Assembly (NCBI RefSeq): GCF_051414055.1 | Contig: NZ_JBLKNX010000022.1 | Span: 22,368-86,367 of the forward strand | Source: Halosimplex halobium | Lineage (GTDB): Archaea > Halobacteriota > Halobacteria > Halobacteriales > Haloarculaceae | Direction of reading: 5' to 3' | DNA length: 64,000 nt | In this document: positions 51,938 through 61,273 of the stretch, one piece after another | How positions within the stretch are numbered: position 1 is the first letter of the stretch | How the letters are laid out: the number at the start of each line of letters is the position of its first letter | Notes under the pieces: generated by a model | Seen by the model: only the letters and a program-made list of their open reading frames with translations | Databases searched by the model: none | Told to the model about the DNA's origin: nothing | Made by a program: the position numbers and the translations under genes

Positions 51938-52600
51938 TCACCCCTCGCGCAGGACGGCCCGGAGGAGCTTCGACTCGGCCTTCCGCAGGTGTTCGGCGGC
52001 GGTGCTGGGCGCACAGCCGAGCGCGTCGGCGACCGCCTCGTGGTCGCCGGTCCGCGGCACGTCGTAGTAGCCCAGGTCGAGGGCGGCCTCGGCGGCCTCC
52101 CGCTGGCGGTCAGTCAGCCGCGCCGCCGGCGCGACGCGGGAGGCCGCGAGCGACCCGACGGCCTCGACGGTCACCTCGACGGGCTCGGGGATCGCGCCCA
52201 TCGCCGCCTGGAGTTCCTCGTCCGGACCGAATATCGTGAGCGTCACCTCGCCGTCGGCCCCGTAGACGATGGGCGGAACGACGACGAGCCCACCCCGGCT
52301 GATCGGGCCGAACAGCTCGGCGAGCGAGTCCGTCGTCGCGTCGCGGACGTACGCGTAGAAGGCGTCGTCGCCGACGGGTTCGATGTCGTAGCCGACGACC
52401 ACGTCGATGTCGTCGGCCGCCGCCGCGAAGGCGTCGGCGTCGCCCTCGACGTAGTGGAGGATCCCGAGCGCGTCGCCCGTGAAGTTCCACTGCAGCGCCG
52501 TCGCGCGCTCGACGAACGGCGCCCGGGTCATCACGCCGTACATCGGGTGGATCTCCCCCTCGCGGCCCCCGGCGGTGATCGAGACTCGAAGACGCTTCAC
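51938..52600 (-). CDS. HTH-10 (bacterio-opsin-activator-type) transcriptional regulator
   Basis: About 220 residues from GTG 52600. A TATA-like GGGTTTATG near 52628 lies 28 nt upstream and favours this over ATG 52627. The N-terminal 150 residues form the sensor-like domain common to the family (LRVSITAGGREGEIHPMYGVM..., GILHYVEGDADAFAAAADDIDVV). The C-terminus LTDRQREAAEAALDLGYYDVPRTGDHEAVADALGCAPSTAAEHLRKAESKLLRAVL is a complete HTH-10 domain. Targets unknown; divergent from the NmrA-like gene. Confidence 0.87.
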   Translation of the reverse strand: MKRLRVSITAGGREGEIHPMYGVMTRAPFVERATALQWNFTGDALGILHYVEGDADAFAAAADDIDVVVGYDIEPVGDDAFYAYVRDATTDSLAELFGPISRGGLVVVPPIVYGADGEVTLTIFGPDEELQAAMGAIPEPVEVTVEAVGSLAASRVAPAARLTDRQREAAEAALDLGYYDVPRTGDHEAVADALGCAPSTAAEHLRKAESKLLRAVLREG

Positions 52601-52685
52601 GGTCGGCTGTCCGCCCGTCTCCATCATAAACCCGCCGGACAGATGCGGCAGTACCGACAGGTCCGTCCGGCGCGTCGCCTCGACC

Positions 52686-53519
52686 ATGGAGAGCGTACTG
52701 GTGACCGGTGCGACCGGGACCCTCGGCGGCGCGCTCGTCGACCGACTGGTCGAGGCCGGGTGGCGGGTGCTGGCAGCGACCCGGCGGCTCGACGATCCGC
52801 CCCCGACCGCGGAGGGCGACGGAACTATCGAGTGGGTTAAACTGGACCTCGTCGAGGGAACGGGGATCGAGGCCGGAGTCGCCGACGCCGACGCGGTCGT
52901 CCACGCGGCGACGGCACCGCAGGGTGACACCATGGCGGTCGACGTTCGCGGGACCGAGCGGCTACTGGACGCGGCCGAGGGTGCGGGCGTCGAGCACCTC
53001 CTCTACCCCTCGATCGTCGGCGTCGGCGAGATCCCGTTCTCGTACTACGAGCGCAAGCGCGAGGCCGAGCGGGCGGTCGAGGCCAGTCCCGTCCCGTCGA
53101 CGACTCTGCGGGCGACGCAGTTCCACGCGTTCGTCGACGAGCTTCTCGGGACGGTCGCGAAACTGCCAGTCTGGCCGCTCCCGACGGAACTGCGGGCCCA
53201 GCCGGTCGACCACCGCGAGGTCGCGGACCGGATCGTCGACTACCTCGCGGACGGACCCCGCGGCCGCGCGGACCCCGTCGGCGGGCCGGCGGTCCACCGG
53301 CTCGGCGAACTCGCGAGCGCGTACCGCGAGGCCCGGGGACTCCGTCGGGCGGTCGTTCGACTGCCGATCCCCGGCGGCGTCGCGAAGGGCTTCCGCGCTG
53401 GGAAGGCCACCCGTCCGGACCACGCGGTCGGCACGGTGACCTGGGAGTCGTGGCTTGCCGAGCGATACGGCGGACCGCCGGAGTCGGTGACCGACCGGGC
53501 CGGCGCGTCGTCCGGGTGA
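52686..53519 (+). CDS. NmrA-like / atypical SDR NAD(P)-binding protein
   Basis: 277 residues from ATG 52686. Rossmann start VLVTGATGTLGGALVDRLVEAGWRVLAATRR (TGxTGxxG), acidic strand WVKLDL, and SIVGVGEIPFSYYERKREAE with the Y-x3-K-type motif (YYERK) of extended SDRs. C-terminal region as in NmrA/NAD(P)H-azoreductase-like proteins (PVDHREVADRIVDYL). Substrate unknown. Confidence 0.82.
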   Translation: MESVLVTGATGTLGGALVDRLVEAGWRVLAATRRLDDPPPTAEGDGTIEWVKLDLVEGTGIEAGVADADAVVHAATAPQGDTMAVDVRGTERLLDAAEGAGVEHLLYPSIVGVGEIPFSYYERKREAERAVEASPVPSTTLRATQFHAFVDELLGTVAKLPVWPLPTELRAQPVDHREVADRIVDYLADGPRGRADPVGGPAVHRLGELASAYREARGLRRAVVRLPIPGGVAKGFRAGKATRPDHAVGTVTWESWLAERYGGPPESVTDRAGASSG

Positions 53520-53565
53520 AGGGCGAGGAAATCGGAAAACGCGGGTCGACCGACCGCGATGCCCC

Positions 53566-54246
53566 TCAGGCCCAGGGCTCCTCGGTGAGGGCGTGCAGCG
53601 ACTCGACGACGTGGTGGGGCTCGGGGTCGAGGGCGACCCCCTCGCGGCCGTCGGCGAGCCAGACCGACCGCAGACCCGCGGCGTGGGCGCCGGTCACGTC
53701 CGATGCGTGGGAGTTGCCGACGTGGACGGTCCGCTCGGCGTCGACCCCCAGCTCCTCCAGCGCGAGGTGGAACGGTTCGGGGTCGGGCTTGTACGGCGCG
53801 TCGTGGCCGCCGTGGACGACCACCTCGAAGCGGTCCTCGATGCCGAGGCCGGCGAGCTTCTGTGACTGCATCCACGGGTCGCCGTTGGTGACCATGCCGA
53901 TCCGGTAGGCGTCGGCCAGCGCGTCCAGCGCCGCCTCCGCGCCGTCGAGGAAGCGGACGTTCGTCTGGTCGCGCTCGTCGGTGTAGATGTCGGCTATCTC
54001 CTCGCCGACGGCCTCGTCGTGGCCCGCCTCGACGGCGAAGGTGCCGAACGCCGCCCGGCGCGTGTCGCGGATGTCGTCGCCCGCGTCGGAGAACTCGCCC
54101 AGTCGCTCGACGTACTCGGCACCGTCGAAGAAGGGGTCGACGCCGACCCGGTCGAAGGCGATCGCCAGGATGTCGTCGGCGCTGCGCTCGTAGGTGCAGA
54201 GAGTGTCGTCCAGGTCGAACAGGACGGCCTCGACTGGCCCCGTCAT
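53566..54246 (-). CDS. HAD-superfamily hydrolase
   Basis: 226 residues. Motif I FDLDDTLCTYERS (nucleophile Asp and D+2), motif II GMVTNGDPWMQ, motif III K in PYKPDPEPFHLALEELG, motif IV VGNSHASDVTGAHAAGL (Asp lacks the usual DxxxD pair but retains SD). A C1-type helical cap covers residues about 17-90. Phosphatase of small phosphate esters, substrate not predictable. GGCTTTTGG near 54275 predicts a leaderless start. Confidence 0.85.
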   Translation of the reverse strand: MTGPVEAVLFDLDDTLCTYERSADDILAIAFDRVGVDPFFDGAEYVERLGEFSDAGDDIRDTRRAAFGTFAVEAGHDEAVGEEIADIYTDERDQTNVRFLDGAEAALDALADAYRIGMVTNGDPWMQSQKLAGLGIEDRFEVVVHGGHDAPYKPDPEPFHLALEELGVDAERTVHVGNSHASDVTGAHAAGLRSVWLADGREGVALDPEPHHVVESLHALTEEPWA

Positions 54247-54335
54247 TGCGGGATAGTAGCGACCCGGCGGCCAAAAGCCGGTCGGTCCCACCCGCATCCG
54301 GAGCCGGTCACCCCCTGTCGGGGCCGCGCTCCGCG

Positions 54336-54704
54336 CTACTGCTCGTCGGAGAGCCCGGCGACCAGCGCGTCCACGGCTCGCTTGACCGCCGCCCCGGACT
54401 CGATCCGGACCGCGCCGTCGTCGGTCACGGCCAGGTCCGGCCCCTCGACGGCGTCGGCCACCTGGTCGGCGAGCAGGTCGCCCTCGACAGAGAGCGTCGC
54501 CGCCTCCGGGTAGAGCCGGACGGTCCCGACCCGCTCGCCGCGGGCGGTGACGGCGTAGCCGACCGTCCCCTCGGGAGCGGGCTCGGTGTCGGGGTCGGCG
54601 TCGACGACGGACACGTCGCCGAGGACGCCCCTGTCGCGTCCGGAGAGCTCCGAGGAGAGCAGCTGGGCGATGCGCTTGCCGTCCGTGACGCGGTCCTCGA
54701 CCAT
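54336..54704 (-). CDS. Conserved protein of unknown function coupled to DUF2240 gene
   Basis: 122 residues: MVEDRVTDGKRIAQLLSSELSGRD, beta-rich middle (GTVGYAVTARGERVGTVRLYPEAATLSVEGD), helical end (AAVKRAVDALVAGLSDEQ). The ATG overlaps the stop of the DUF2240 gene as TGATG, so co-translated. No family recognised. Confidence 0.65.
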   Translation of the reverse strand: MVEDRVTDGKRIAQLLSSELSGRDRGVLGDVSVVDADPDTEPAPEGTVGYAVTARGERVGTVRLYPEAATLSVEGDLLADQVADAVEGPDLAVTDDGAVRIESGAAVKRAVDALVAGLSDEQ

Positions 54705-55153
54705 CAGTCGTCCCCCAGTTCGCCGGCGGCGCGGTCGGCCAGGTCGCCCAGTTCGACGCCCTGGCGGCGGGCGTAGACGACCGCCGCGGCCTCGACGGTG
54801 ACGCCGAGGTCGGCCTGGAGGCCGTTGACCGCCGCGACGGCGTCCTGTTTCTCCACCCCGGACTGGACGATCGCGTCGAGCGCGCGCTCGAAGTTCGACC
54901 GCTGGCGCAACACGTCGTCGCCAGGCTCGAACCCGTCGGGGACGGTCACCTCCCGCGGGTCGAACGTCGGGTCGAGTTCGTCGTCCTCGCGGTCGAGCAG
55001 CCCCTCGGTGGCGGCCACGTCGACGAGTCGCTTGGCCTGCTCGGGCGAGAACCACTCGCGGTCCAGCGAGAGCGCGACGACGAACTCGCTCTCCGAGAGG
55101 GTCTCCCGGCCCTTCGCCCGGAAGGGGACGGCGACGGCGCGGCGCAGACTCAT
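54704..55153 (-). CDS. DUF2240 family protein
   Basis: 149 residues: MSLRRAVAVPFRAKGRETLSESEFVVALSLDREWFSPEQAKRLVDVAATEGLL is a wHTH-like helical domain, followed by DPREVTVPDGFEPGDDVL and a helical end. DUF2240 occurs across haloarchaea and methanogens, next to translation genes, with unknown role. Divergent from rps8e. Confidence 0.8.
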   Translation of the reverse strand: MSLRRAVAVPFRAKGRETLSESEFVVALSLDREWFSPEQAKRLVDVAATEGLLDREDDELDPTFDPREVTVPDGFEPGDDVLRQRSNFERALDAIVQSGVEKQDAVAAVNGLQADLGVTVEAAAVVYARRQGVELGDLADRAAGELGDD

Positions 55154-55325
55154 CGTCCGTCGATGGGCGCGGCCCGGCACGTAACGTTGCCGGTCGCCGG
55201 CCGGCGGGGCGGTCGGACGGTGCGCGACCGTCGCGAACGGCTCCGGCGCGAGCGAACGGCGTCTCCGGGCGTCGCGGCGACCGGGAGTCGAGAGGTTCAA
55301 GTAGACGCTGGGCGACTCCACGGGT

Positions 55326-55697
55326 ATGAAGTTCCAGGGACGCTCCCCGCGCAAGCGCACCGGCGGCCGACGCCGGAACTTCCGGAAGAAGAAGAAGCAC
55401 GAACTGGGCGACCAGCCGACCGAGACCCGCGTCGGCGAGACGCGCCTCAAGACGGTCGACGCCCGCGGCAACACCGAGAAGGTCCGCGCCATCACCGCCG
55501 ACACCGCCAGCGTCGCGACCGACGGCGAGGTCGTCGCCGCCGACATCGAGGACGTCGTCGAAAACTCCTCGAACCCCAACTACGTGCGCCGGAACATCGT
55601 CACCAAGGGCGCCATCATCGAGACCAGCGAGGGGCGCGCCCGCGTCACCTCCCGTCCCGGACAGGACGGCCAGATCAACGCCGTCCTCGTCGAATAG
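55326..55697 (+). CDS. rps8e: 30S ribosomal protein S8e
   Basis: 123 residues: MKFQGRSPRKRTGGRRRNFRKKKKHELG basic N-terminus, then VVENSSNPNYVRRNIVTKGAIIETSEGRARVTSRPGQDG, the S8e signature. Binds 16S rRNA in the small subunit. TTCAAGTAG near 55297 predicts a leaderless transcript. Monocistronic. Confidence 0.97.
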   Translation: MKFQGRSPRKRTGGRRRNFRKKKKHELGDQPTETRVGETRLKTVDARGNTEKVRAITADTASVATDGEVVAADIEDVVENSSNPNYVRRNIVTKGAIIETSEGRARVTSRPGQDGQINAVLVE

Positions 55698-56065
55698 GCC
55701 CGTTTTCTCGCCGCGGTCGCCACCGAACCGTGGTAGTGCGGTTCCCCGGCGACGGCGTCTATATAGCGGTCCGATCCAATCGATTCCGGAGGGGAGCCGA
55801 CCGTACCCCTCTTAGCGAGCCTTTTGGCGGTCGATCCCCCACGCTCTGATGGCGTGCGGCGCTCACCAGCGAGCGCCACCGAGCACCCCGCCCCGTTCGA
55901 CGCGCGCCGCACGTCCCACCCGCGACTGCCACCTCGTCCGGGGCACCATGCCCCGTTTTCCGCAGTCCCCGTAGCCGCCGCTTGCCGACTAACCAGCGGA
56001 GAAGCGGACGCGCAGCGGGTCTCCAGTTGTCCCGCGGCGGTCGTCCGGGGCGAGTCGGCCGGGTC
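55698..56065. other. Intergenic, 368 bp, no gene seen
   Basis: Region between convergent rps8e and phoU. A T4 tract (near 55704) follows rps8e and may end its transcript. TATATAGCGG near 55761 is AT-rich but has no ORF after it. Nothing else recognised. Confidence 0.4.
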
Positions 56066-57064
56066 TCAGGGCGAGGGCGCCGCCTTCTGGAGCGCGCTCT
56101 CGGCGATGTTGCCGCCGTAGTCGGCGGTCCGCGAGAGGGAGTCGACGACGAGCCCGAGCGACTGGGCGAGTTCGGGGTCGTCGAGGTCGCGGATCACGTC
56201 GTCGACATCGCGGGCGCGCTCGTCGATGTCGGGCAGGTCGGCGCGGGCCTCGGTCGCGAGCGCGACCGCCTCGTCGGGGTCGTCCTCCAGGAGCGCGTCC
56301 ATCGCGGTCTCCGGGACGGTGACGGCGGCGGTCTGGAGGTCGCTCAGCACCTCCGCGACCGACTCGCCGACCGGGCCGATCTCCAGCGCGATGTTCGCGA
56401 TCTTGGTGGCGTGGTCGGCGATCCGCTCCAGCTGGCGGGCGCTGGACTGGTAGTCGAAGACCGTCTCGCGGGGGAAGCCGATCTCGGTGGCGGCGGCCGG
56501 GTTCCGCAGGACCGTCCGGAACACCCGGGAGACCATGTACCACAGCCGGTCCACGTCGTCGTCGCGCTCGATCACGTCGTGGGCGAGCTCGTCGTCGTCC
56601 TCCAGCAGGGCGGTGACCGCGTCCGAGAGCATCGTCAGCGACACCAGCCGCATCCGCGTGATGGCGTTGTGGACCGACAGCTCCGAGGAGTCCAGCAGGT
56701 CCTGGAGGACGACCCGCTCGCCTGTCTCCTCGATGACCTCCAGGCCGACCAGCCCCTGGGTCGCCTCGCGGATGGTGCGGCGCTGGCCGGCGGTGACCCG
56801 GGCGGCCTCGAAGTTGATCACGTCGAACCCGCTGACGTACATCGTCATCACCGCGCGCGTGAGCTGGTCGCCCTCCAGCCCGTCGATCTCGATCGACCCC
56901 TCCTCGCGCTCCTCGTCGCTCTTCGGCGACAGCAGCAGGATGTCCTCCTCGGAGTGGAACTCGACGACGCTGCCCGCGCTCACGTCGTTCTCCGTCGCCC
57001 AGTCCTTCGGCAGCGACACCGTGTACGTCGACCCGCCCGTGACCTGGACCTTGCGCGTCTCCAT
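56066..57064 (-). CDS. phoU: AbrB-PhoU phosphate regulatory protein
   Basis: 332 residues. The N-terminal 45 residues (METRKVQVTGGSTYTVSLPKDWATENDVSAGSVVEF) form an AbrB/SpoVT-type swapped-hairpin DNA-binding domain. Two PhoU helical bundles follow (about 110-215 and 218-325; ARQLERIADHATKIANIALEI is typical). Such fusions are the archaeal phosphate-response regulators: PhoU senses transporter state and AbrB binds DNA. Divergent from pstSCAB. AAATAAAT (57088-57095) predicts a leaderless ATG. Confidence 0.9.
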   Translation of the reverse strand: METRKVQVTGGSTYTVSLPKDWATENDVSAGSVVEFHSEEDILLLSPKSDEEREEGSIEIDGLEGDQLTRAVMTMYVSGFDVINFEAARVTAGQRRTIREATQGLVGLEVIEETGERVVLQDLLDSSELSVHNAITRMRLVSLTMLSDAVTALLEDDDELAHDVIERDDDVDRLWYMVSRVFRTVLRNPAAATEIGFPRETVFDYQSSARQLERIADHATKIANIALEIGPVGESVAEVLSDLQTAAVTVPETAMDALLEDDPDEAVALATEARADLPDIDERARDVDDVIRDLDDPELAQSLGLVVDSLSRTADYGGNIAESALQKAAPSP

Positions 57065-57510
57065 AGCGGTGGGTCGTCGTCACTCGCAAATAAATCAACC
57101 CCTTTCTATATATTTACAGCTACGTACCGGTATATTGCGCCATATATCACTCCGGTTCGGCTCGCCTCCTGTGGATCTTCGCGGCGAGCACCGAGATCCG
57201 CCGGCGACTCCGATCGGATATATATCCATCAGAGTCGGATATGATGGCCGTACCCGGGCCGAACGGTCGGTGCGGTCCGCGCGGCGTCGAGGCACCCCGT
57301 CGAACCGTCTCACGCCAGCAGCTGGTATCCCCGGCCGAGAGCGAGTCTCCTCGCCGCCGCGGACACAGGCCGCCGCGTCCGGCGCGTACCCCGGCGATAC
57401 GCCGACCCTACCGGCGCCGCCCGTCCGTCCGTAGCGGTGGGCATGGGTATGTACATCTATATAGCTATAATAGTAGAGTATTTAGTCAATCTGGGGCCAC
57501 TGATCCGGTA
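57065..57510. promoter_or_regulatory. Divergent phoU/pstS control region with AT-rich palindromes
   Basis: 446 bp without genes. Visible elements: GGATATATATCC, perfect 12-bp palindrome (57216-57227); TATAGCTATA, perfect 10-bp palindrome (57460-57469), in a wider CTATATAGCTATAATAG; several ATATAT patches near 57108-57155; TATTTAG (57479-57485), 27 nt before the pstS start. The AT-rich palindromes before pst are the likely sites for phosphate-responsive regulation, possibly by the AbrB domain of the divergent PhoU. Confidence 0.65.
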
Positions 57511-58596
57511 ATGCGGGAGAACCCTGTAACCCGCCGACAACTGCTGGCTGGCGCGGCGGGCGTCGCCGCGTCGCTGGGTGGCTGTATCAGTACGAGTCCC
57601 ACACCGCCGGGACAGGCCGCGGGCGGCGCCGGCGGCGGCGGGGGCTCGAGCACCGAACTGCTCAAGGCGGGCGGCTCGTCGACGCTGTTCCCGATGGTCC
57701 AGCGGGCCGCGTCGTACTGGGCGTCGAACTACCCGCCGACCGACCGGGAGTACTGGGGGCCGAGCCAGTACGACATCGAGACCGACGAGCGGCTGGCCGA
57801 CTACTGGGCGAGCAAGTACGGCTTCGAGGCCGACGGCGACGTGTCGCCGCCGTTCGAGGTGAACGTCGGCCTCAGCCACTCCGGGACCGGCCTGGAGAAG
57901 CTCCGCGACCAGCAGATCGACATCGGGAACGCGAGCGCGCCCGCGAGCGCCGAGTTCCCCGACGCCTCCGAGGAGGAGCTGTCGAGCTTCACGGAGCACG
58001 TCATCGCCGTCGACGCCCAGCCCATCGTCGTGAGCACGGAGATCTACGACGCGGGCGTGACGAAGCTCACCGCCGAGCAGGTCCGGGGGATCTACACCGG
58101 CGAGATCACCCGGTGGTCGGAGATCCCGAGCTACGACGGCCCCGAAAGGGAGATCCAGGCCATCGGGCGCGCCGAGGGGTCGGGCACCGACACCGCCTTC
58201 CGGACGAACATGCTCGGCGGCCCCAACGCCCCGATGGACGGCGTCGACGGCCGGAAGGGACAGAACCAGCAGGTCAAGACCACCGTCGCGAGCTCCAACA
58301 ACGCCGTCGCGTACATGGCGCTGGCGTTCACCGACGACTCGGTGCCCGCCGTCGAGCTCTCGTTCGACGGGACGACCTACACGCCGGGCGAGAACCTCTC
58401 GGACCCCTCCTACCCGCTCGCCCGGGATCTGCACTGTTACACCTGGGAGGGCACCTCGGCGAAGGAGGCCGCGTTCCTCCGGATGATCCTCAGCGACTTC
58501 GGCCAGCAGAACTTCGTCGAGGTCGAGGGGTACTCGAAGCTCACGGCCGAGCGCCAGCAGGAAGAGTTCGAGAAACTGCCGGAGCCCGAAGCATGA
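57511..58596 (+). CDS. pstS: Phosphate ABC transporter binding lipoprotein PstS
   Basis: 361 residues from ATG 57511. Tat signal with RRQLLAGAAGVAASLGGC lipobox, Gly-rich linker, then a periplasmic-type phosphate-binding fold: KAGGSSTLFPM (phosphate loop), GLSHSGTGLEKLRDQQIDIGNAS, IGRAEGSGTDTAFRTNMLG (phosphate-binding Arg-x-x-Gly-Ser-Gly-Thr). The stop overlaps the pstC start (ATGA). Confidence 0.93.
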   Translation: MRENPVTRRQLLAGAAGVAASLGGCISTSPTPPGQAAGGAGGGGGSSTELLKAGGSSTLFPMVQRAASYWASNYPPTDREYWGPSQYDIETDERLADYWASKYGFEADGDVSPPFEVNVGLSHSGTGLEKLRDQQIDIGNASAPASAEFPDASEEELSSFTEHVIAVDAQPIVVSTEIYDAGVTKLTAEQVRGIYTGEITRWSEIPSYDGPEREIQAIGRAEGSGTDTAFRTNMLGGPNAPMDGVDGRKGQNQQVKTTVASSNNAVAYMALAFTDDSVPAVELSFDGTTYTPGENLSDPSYPLARDLHCYTWEGTSAKEAAFLRMILSDFGQQNFVEVEGYSKLTAERQQEEFEKLPEPEA

Positions 58597-59636
58597 GCGT
58601 CGCGACGCGACTCGACGGACTGGACACCGGGACGCAGGTCGTCGGGAGCGTCGGGAGCGTCCTCGTCGCGGCCGCGATCCTCTCGTTTCTGGTCGCGCCG
58701 GCGCTGACGGGCCCCATCCTGCTCGCGTTCGCCGCGTTCGTCGTCGCCAGCTACGTCGTCGCGGAGGAGAGCACCGCCCGCTTTCTGTTGTTCGCGACGA
58801 CCACCTCGACGGTCCTGATCCTCGGGTTCATCACCGTCTACCTGGTGATCAACGCCGTCCCGGTTGCGCGGGAGATGGGGCTGTACCTCCTCGTCGGCTC
58901 CGACCCGTTCTGGGACACGGGGCGGAACGTCTACTCGCTCGTCCCGATGATGTGGGGGACGCTGGTGACGACGGTCATCGCGACGCTCGTCGCGGCGCCG
59001 CTCGGGGTCGCCGGCGCCGTCTTCATCAGCGAAGTCGCGCCCGCATGGGCGCGGGAGATAGTGAAACCGGCCGTCGAGATGCTCGCCGGTATCCCCTCCA
59101 TCGTCTACGGGTTCATCGGCTTCACCGTCCTCTCGCCGTACTTCCAGACCGAGCTGCGCGTCCCGCAGCTCGGGAACATCTTCATCGTCGGGTTCGTCAT
59201 CGGGGTGATGGCGCTCCCGACAGTCGTCTCGGTTGCCGAGGACGCCATCGCGGCCGTCCCGGACCCGACGAAAGACGGCGCCCACGCGCTGGGCGCGACG
59301 GACTGGCAGACGACCACCAGCGTCACGCTGCCGACCGCCTTCTCCGGCATCTCCGCCGCAGTCCTGCTCGGCGTCGGCCGCGCCGTCGGCGAGACGATGG
59401 CCGCGACGGTCATCCTCGCCAACGTCGTCGAGCTCCCCACGCCGCTGACGGACGTCTTCGACAGCACGATCACGCTCACGAGCCTCATCGCCAGCCAGTA
59501 CGGCGCCGCCAGCGGTCTCCAGATGTCGGGGCTGTTCGCGGCCGGCGTCGTCCTGTTCGTCACCGTCATGGGCTTCTCCGTCGCGTCGCAGCTCATCGAG
59601 CGCCGGATGAGTGAGCGGCTGGGAGGTGAACAATGA
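58593..59636 (+). CDS. pstC: Phosphate ABC transporter permease PstC
   Basis: 347 residues with about seven helices: three before the permease core (about 15-75) and six typical of PstC. Motifs: GTLVTTVIATLVAAPLGVAGAVFISE, AGIPSIVYGFIGF, and the EAA-type loop AVPDPTKDGAHALGATDWQTTTSVTLPTAFSG. Pairs with PstA. ATGA overlaps on both sides. Confidence 0.92.
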   Translation: MSVATRLDGLDTGTQVVGSVGSVLVAAAILSFLVAPALTGPILLAFAAFVVASYVVAEESTARFLLFATTTSTVLILGFITVYLVINAVPVAREMGLYLLVGSDPFWDTGRNVYSLVPMMWGTLVTTVIATLVAAPLGVAGAVFISEVAPAWAREIVKPAVEMLAGIPSIVYGFIGFTVLSPYFQTELRVPQLGNIFIVGFVIGVMALPTVVSVAEDAIAAVPDPTKDGAHALGATDWQTTTSVTLPTAFSGISAAVLLGVGRAVGETMAATVILANVVELPTPLTDVFDSTITLTSLIASQYGAASGLQMSGLFAAGVVLFVTVMGFSVASQLIERRMSERLGGEQ

Positions 59637-61273
59637 GTTACCGCACGGACCTCGACGACCGCGACGTCCTGGTCGCCGACGACTCCTCGACGCGCGAGCT
59701 GGTCAGCGGCGGGCTGGTCGCCCTGTCGTTCGCGTCGTTCGTCCTCGCGGTGCTCGCGCTCGCCCAGTACGTCCCGGCCGACACCGCCCTCGGCGGCGTC
59801 ACCGTCGCCGCGGCGCTGGGCGGGTCGCTGACCGCCGTCGGGGTCGGCATCGTGGCGCTGGGGGCCGCCTCCTACGGCGGCCGCTTCGCGGCCGAACCCG
59901 GACACACCGGCGGGCTCGTCTCCGCCGCGTTCCTCGGGCTGCTGTGGTTCGCGGTCGGCGGGCTCGTCGCCGCCCAGACGCTCGGGCTCTCGACGGTCTG
60001 GCCGGTCGTCGCGCTGGCCGCGGGCGGCGTCGGCGCGGCCGTCGCATTGGTCGCCCGCGAGGACCTCGGCGTCACTCTCTCGGCCGGGCTGTTCGTCCTC
60101 GTCTCGGGGCTGGTCGTCGCCGCGGGCCTCGTCGGCCCCGGCTGGACGTGGAGCCCCGAGGGGTTCTCCATCACGCTAACGGGCGTCGTCGGCGTCCCGG
60201 TGATCGCGCTGTTCGCCGGGCTCGTCGGCGCCTGGACGGCCGCCCGCGTCTACGGCGGCTTCGGCCCGCAGGGCCGACAGCTGGGCGCGTACACCCTCAT
60301 CGCGACCAACGCCGCCGGGATGCTCGCCCTCCTCGGCTCGCTGGTCGGGTTCATCGTCGTCCGCGGCTTCGGCCCGATGACCGAGGGGATCAAGTACGGC
60401 CTCTACTGGGGACCGTGGACGTGGTTCAACCCGCCCGTCCTCGACACGTGGGTCGTCGTCGAGGGGCCGATCGTCTGGTTCTACTGGCCGTTCGTCATGG
60501 AGGGGTACAGCACGCTCGGCACGGGCATCGACGGGGTGCTCCCGGCCATCGTCGGCACGGTCTGGCTGGTCGTCGGCGCGGTGGCGCTCGCGGTGCCGCT
60601 GGGCGTCGGCGCGGCCGTCTTCCTCACCGAGTACGCCGAGCAGGGCCGGTTCACGTCGCTCGTCGAGATCTCCACGAACGGGCTCTGGAGCACGCCGAGC
60701 GTCGTCTACGGGCTGTTCGGGCTGGCCTTCTTCGTCCCGCGGCTCGGCAACACCAGTTCGATCCTCGCCGGCCAGCTCGTCCTCGGGTTCATGCTGCTGC
60801 CGCTGGTGGTCATCACCAGCCGGGAGTCGCTGAAGAGCGTCCCCGACGAGTACCGCGACGCCAGCGCCGCGCTGGGCGTCTCCAAGTGGGAGACCATCAA
60901 GAGCGTCGTCCTCCCGGCGTCGCTGCCGGGCGTCATCACCGGCGTCATCCTCGGCATCGGCCGCATCGCCGGCGAGACGGCTCCCATCCTGCTCGTGACC
61001 ACGAGCTCCCCGTTCCCCTCGGAGGTCGCCGGCGTCGTCGAGGGCGGCTTCCGGTTCACCTCGGCGTTCCCGTTCGTCGCCGTCCCCGACGTGAACCTCG
61101 TGCAGTCGTCGAGCGCGCTGCCCTACCAGCTGTACGCGGTCATCACCGCCGGGCTCGGGGACAACCTCGACTTCGCCTGGGCCACGGCGCTGGTGCTGTT
61201 GCTCGTCGTGATGAGCTTCTACGCGGTCGGCATCGGCTCGCGGATCTACTTCAGGAGGAAACTCGACCAATGA
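59633..61273 (+). CDS. pstA: Phosphate ABC transporter permease PstA with long N-terminal membrane extension
   Basis: 546 residues, against about 280-300 in most bacteria. The first 245 residues add some seven extra membrane helices. The PstA core follows: VWLVVGAVALAVPLGVGAAVFLTEYAEQ, STPSVVYGLFGLAFFV, and the coupling loop SVPDEYRDASAALGVSKWETIKSVVLPASLPG. The extension may be a lineage-specific sensor or stabiliser. ATGA overlap with pstC and pstB. Confidence 0.9.
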   Translation: MSYRTDLDDRDVLVADDSSTRELVSGGLVALSFASFVLAVLALAQYVPADTALGGVTVAAALGGSLTAVGVGIVALGAASYGGRFAAEPGHTGGLVSAAFLGLLWFAVGGLVAAQTLGLSTVWPVVALAAGGVGAAVALVAREDLGVTLSAGLFVLVSGLVVAAGLVGPGWTWSPEGFSITLTGVVGVPVIALFAGLVGAWTAARVYGGFGPQGRQLGAYTLIATNAAGMLALLGSLVGFIVVRGFGPMTEGIKYGLYWGPWTWFNPPVLDTWVVVEGPIVWFYWPFVMEGYSTLGTGIDGVLPAIVGTVWLVVGAVALAVPLGVGAAVFLTEYAEQGRFTSLVEISTNGLWSTPSVVYGLFGLAFFVPRLGNTSSILAGQLVLGFMLLPLVVITSRESLKSVPDEYRDASAALGVSKWETIKSVVLPASLPGVITGVILGIGRIAGETAPILLVTTSSPFPSEVAGVVEGGFRFTSAFPFVAVPDVNLVQSSSALPYQLYAVITAGLGDNLDFAWATALVLLLVVMSFYAVGIGSRIYFRRKLDQ

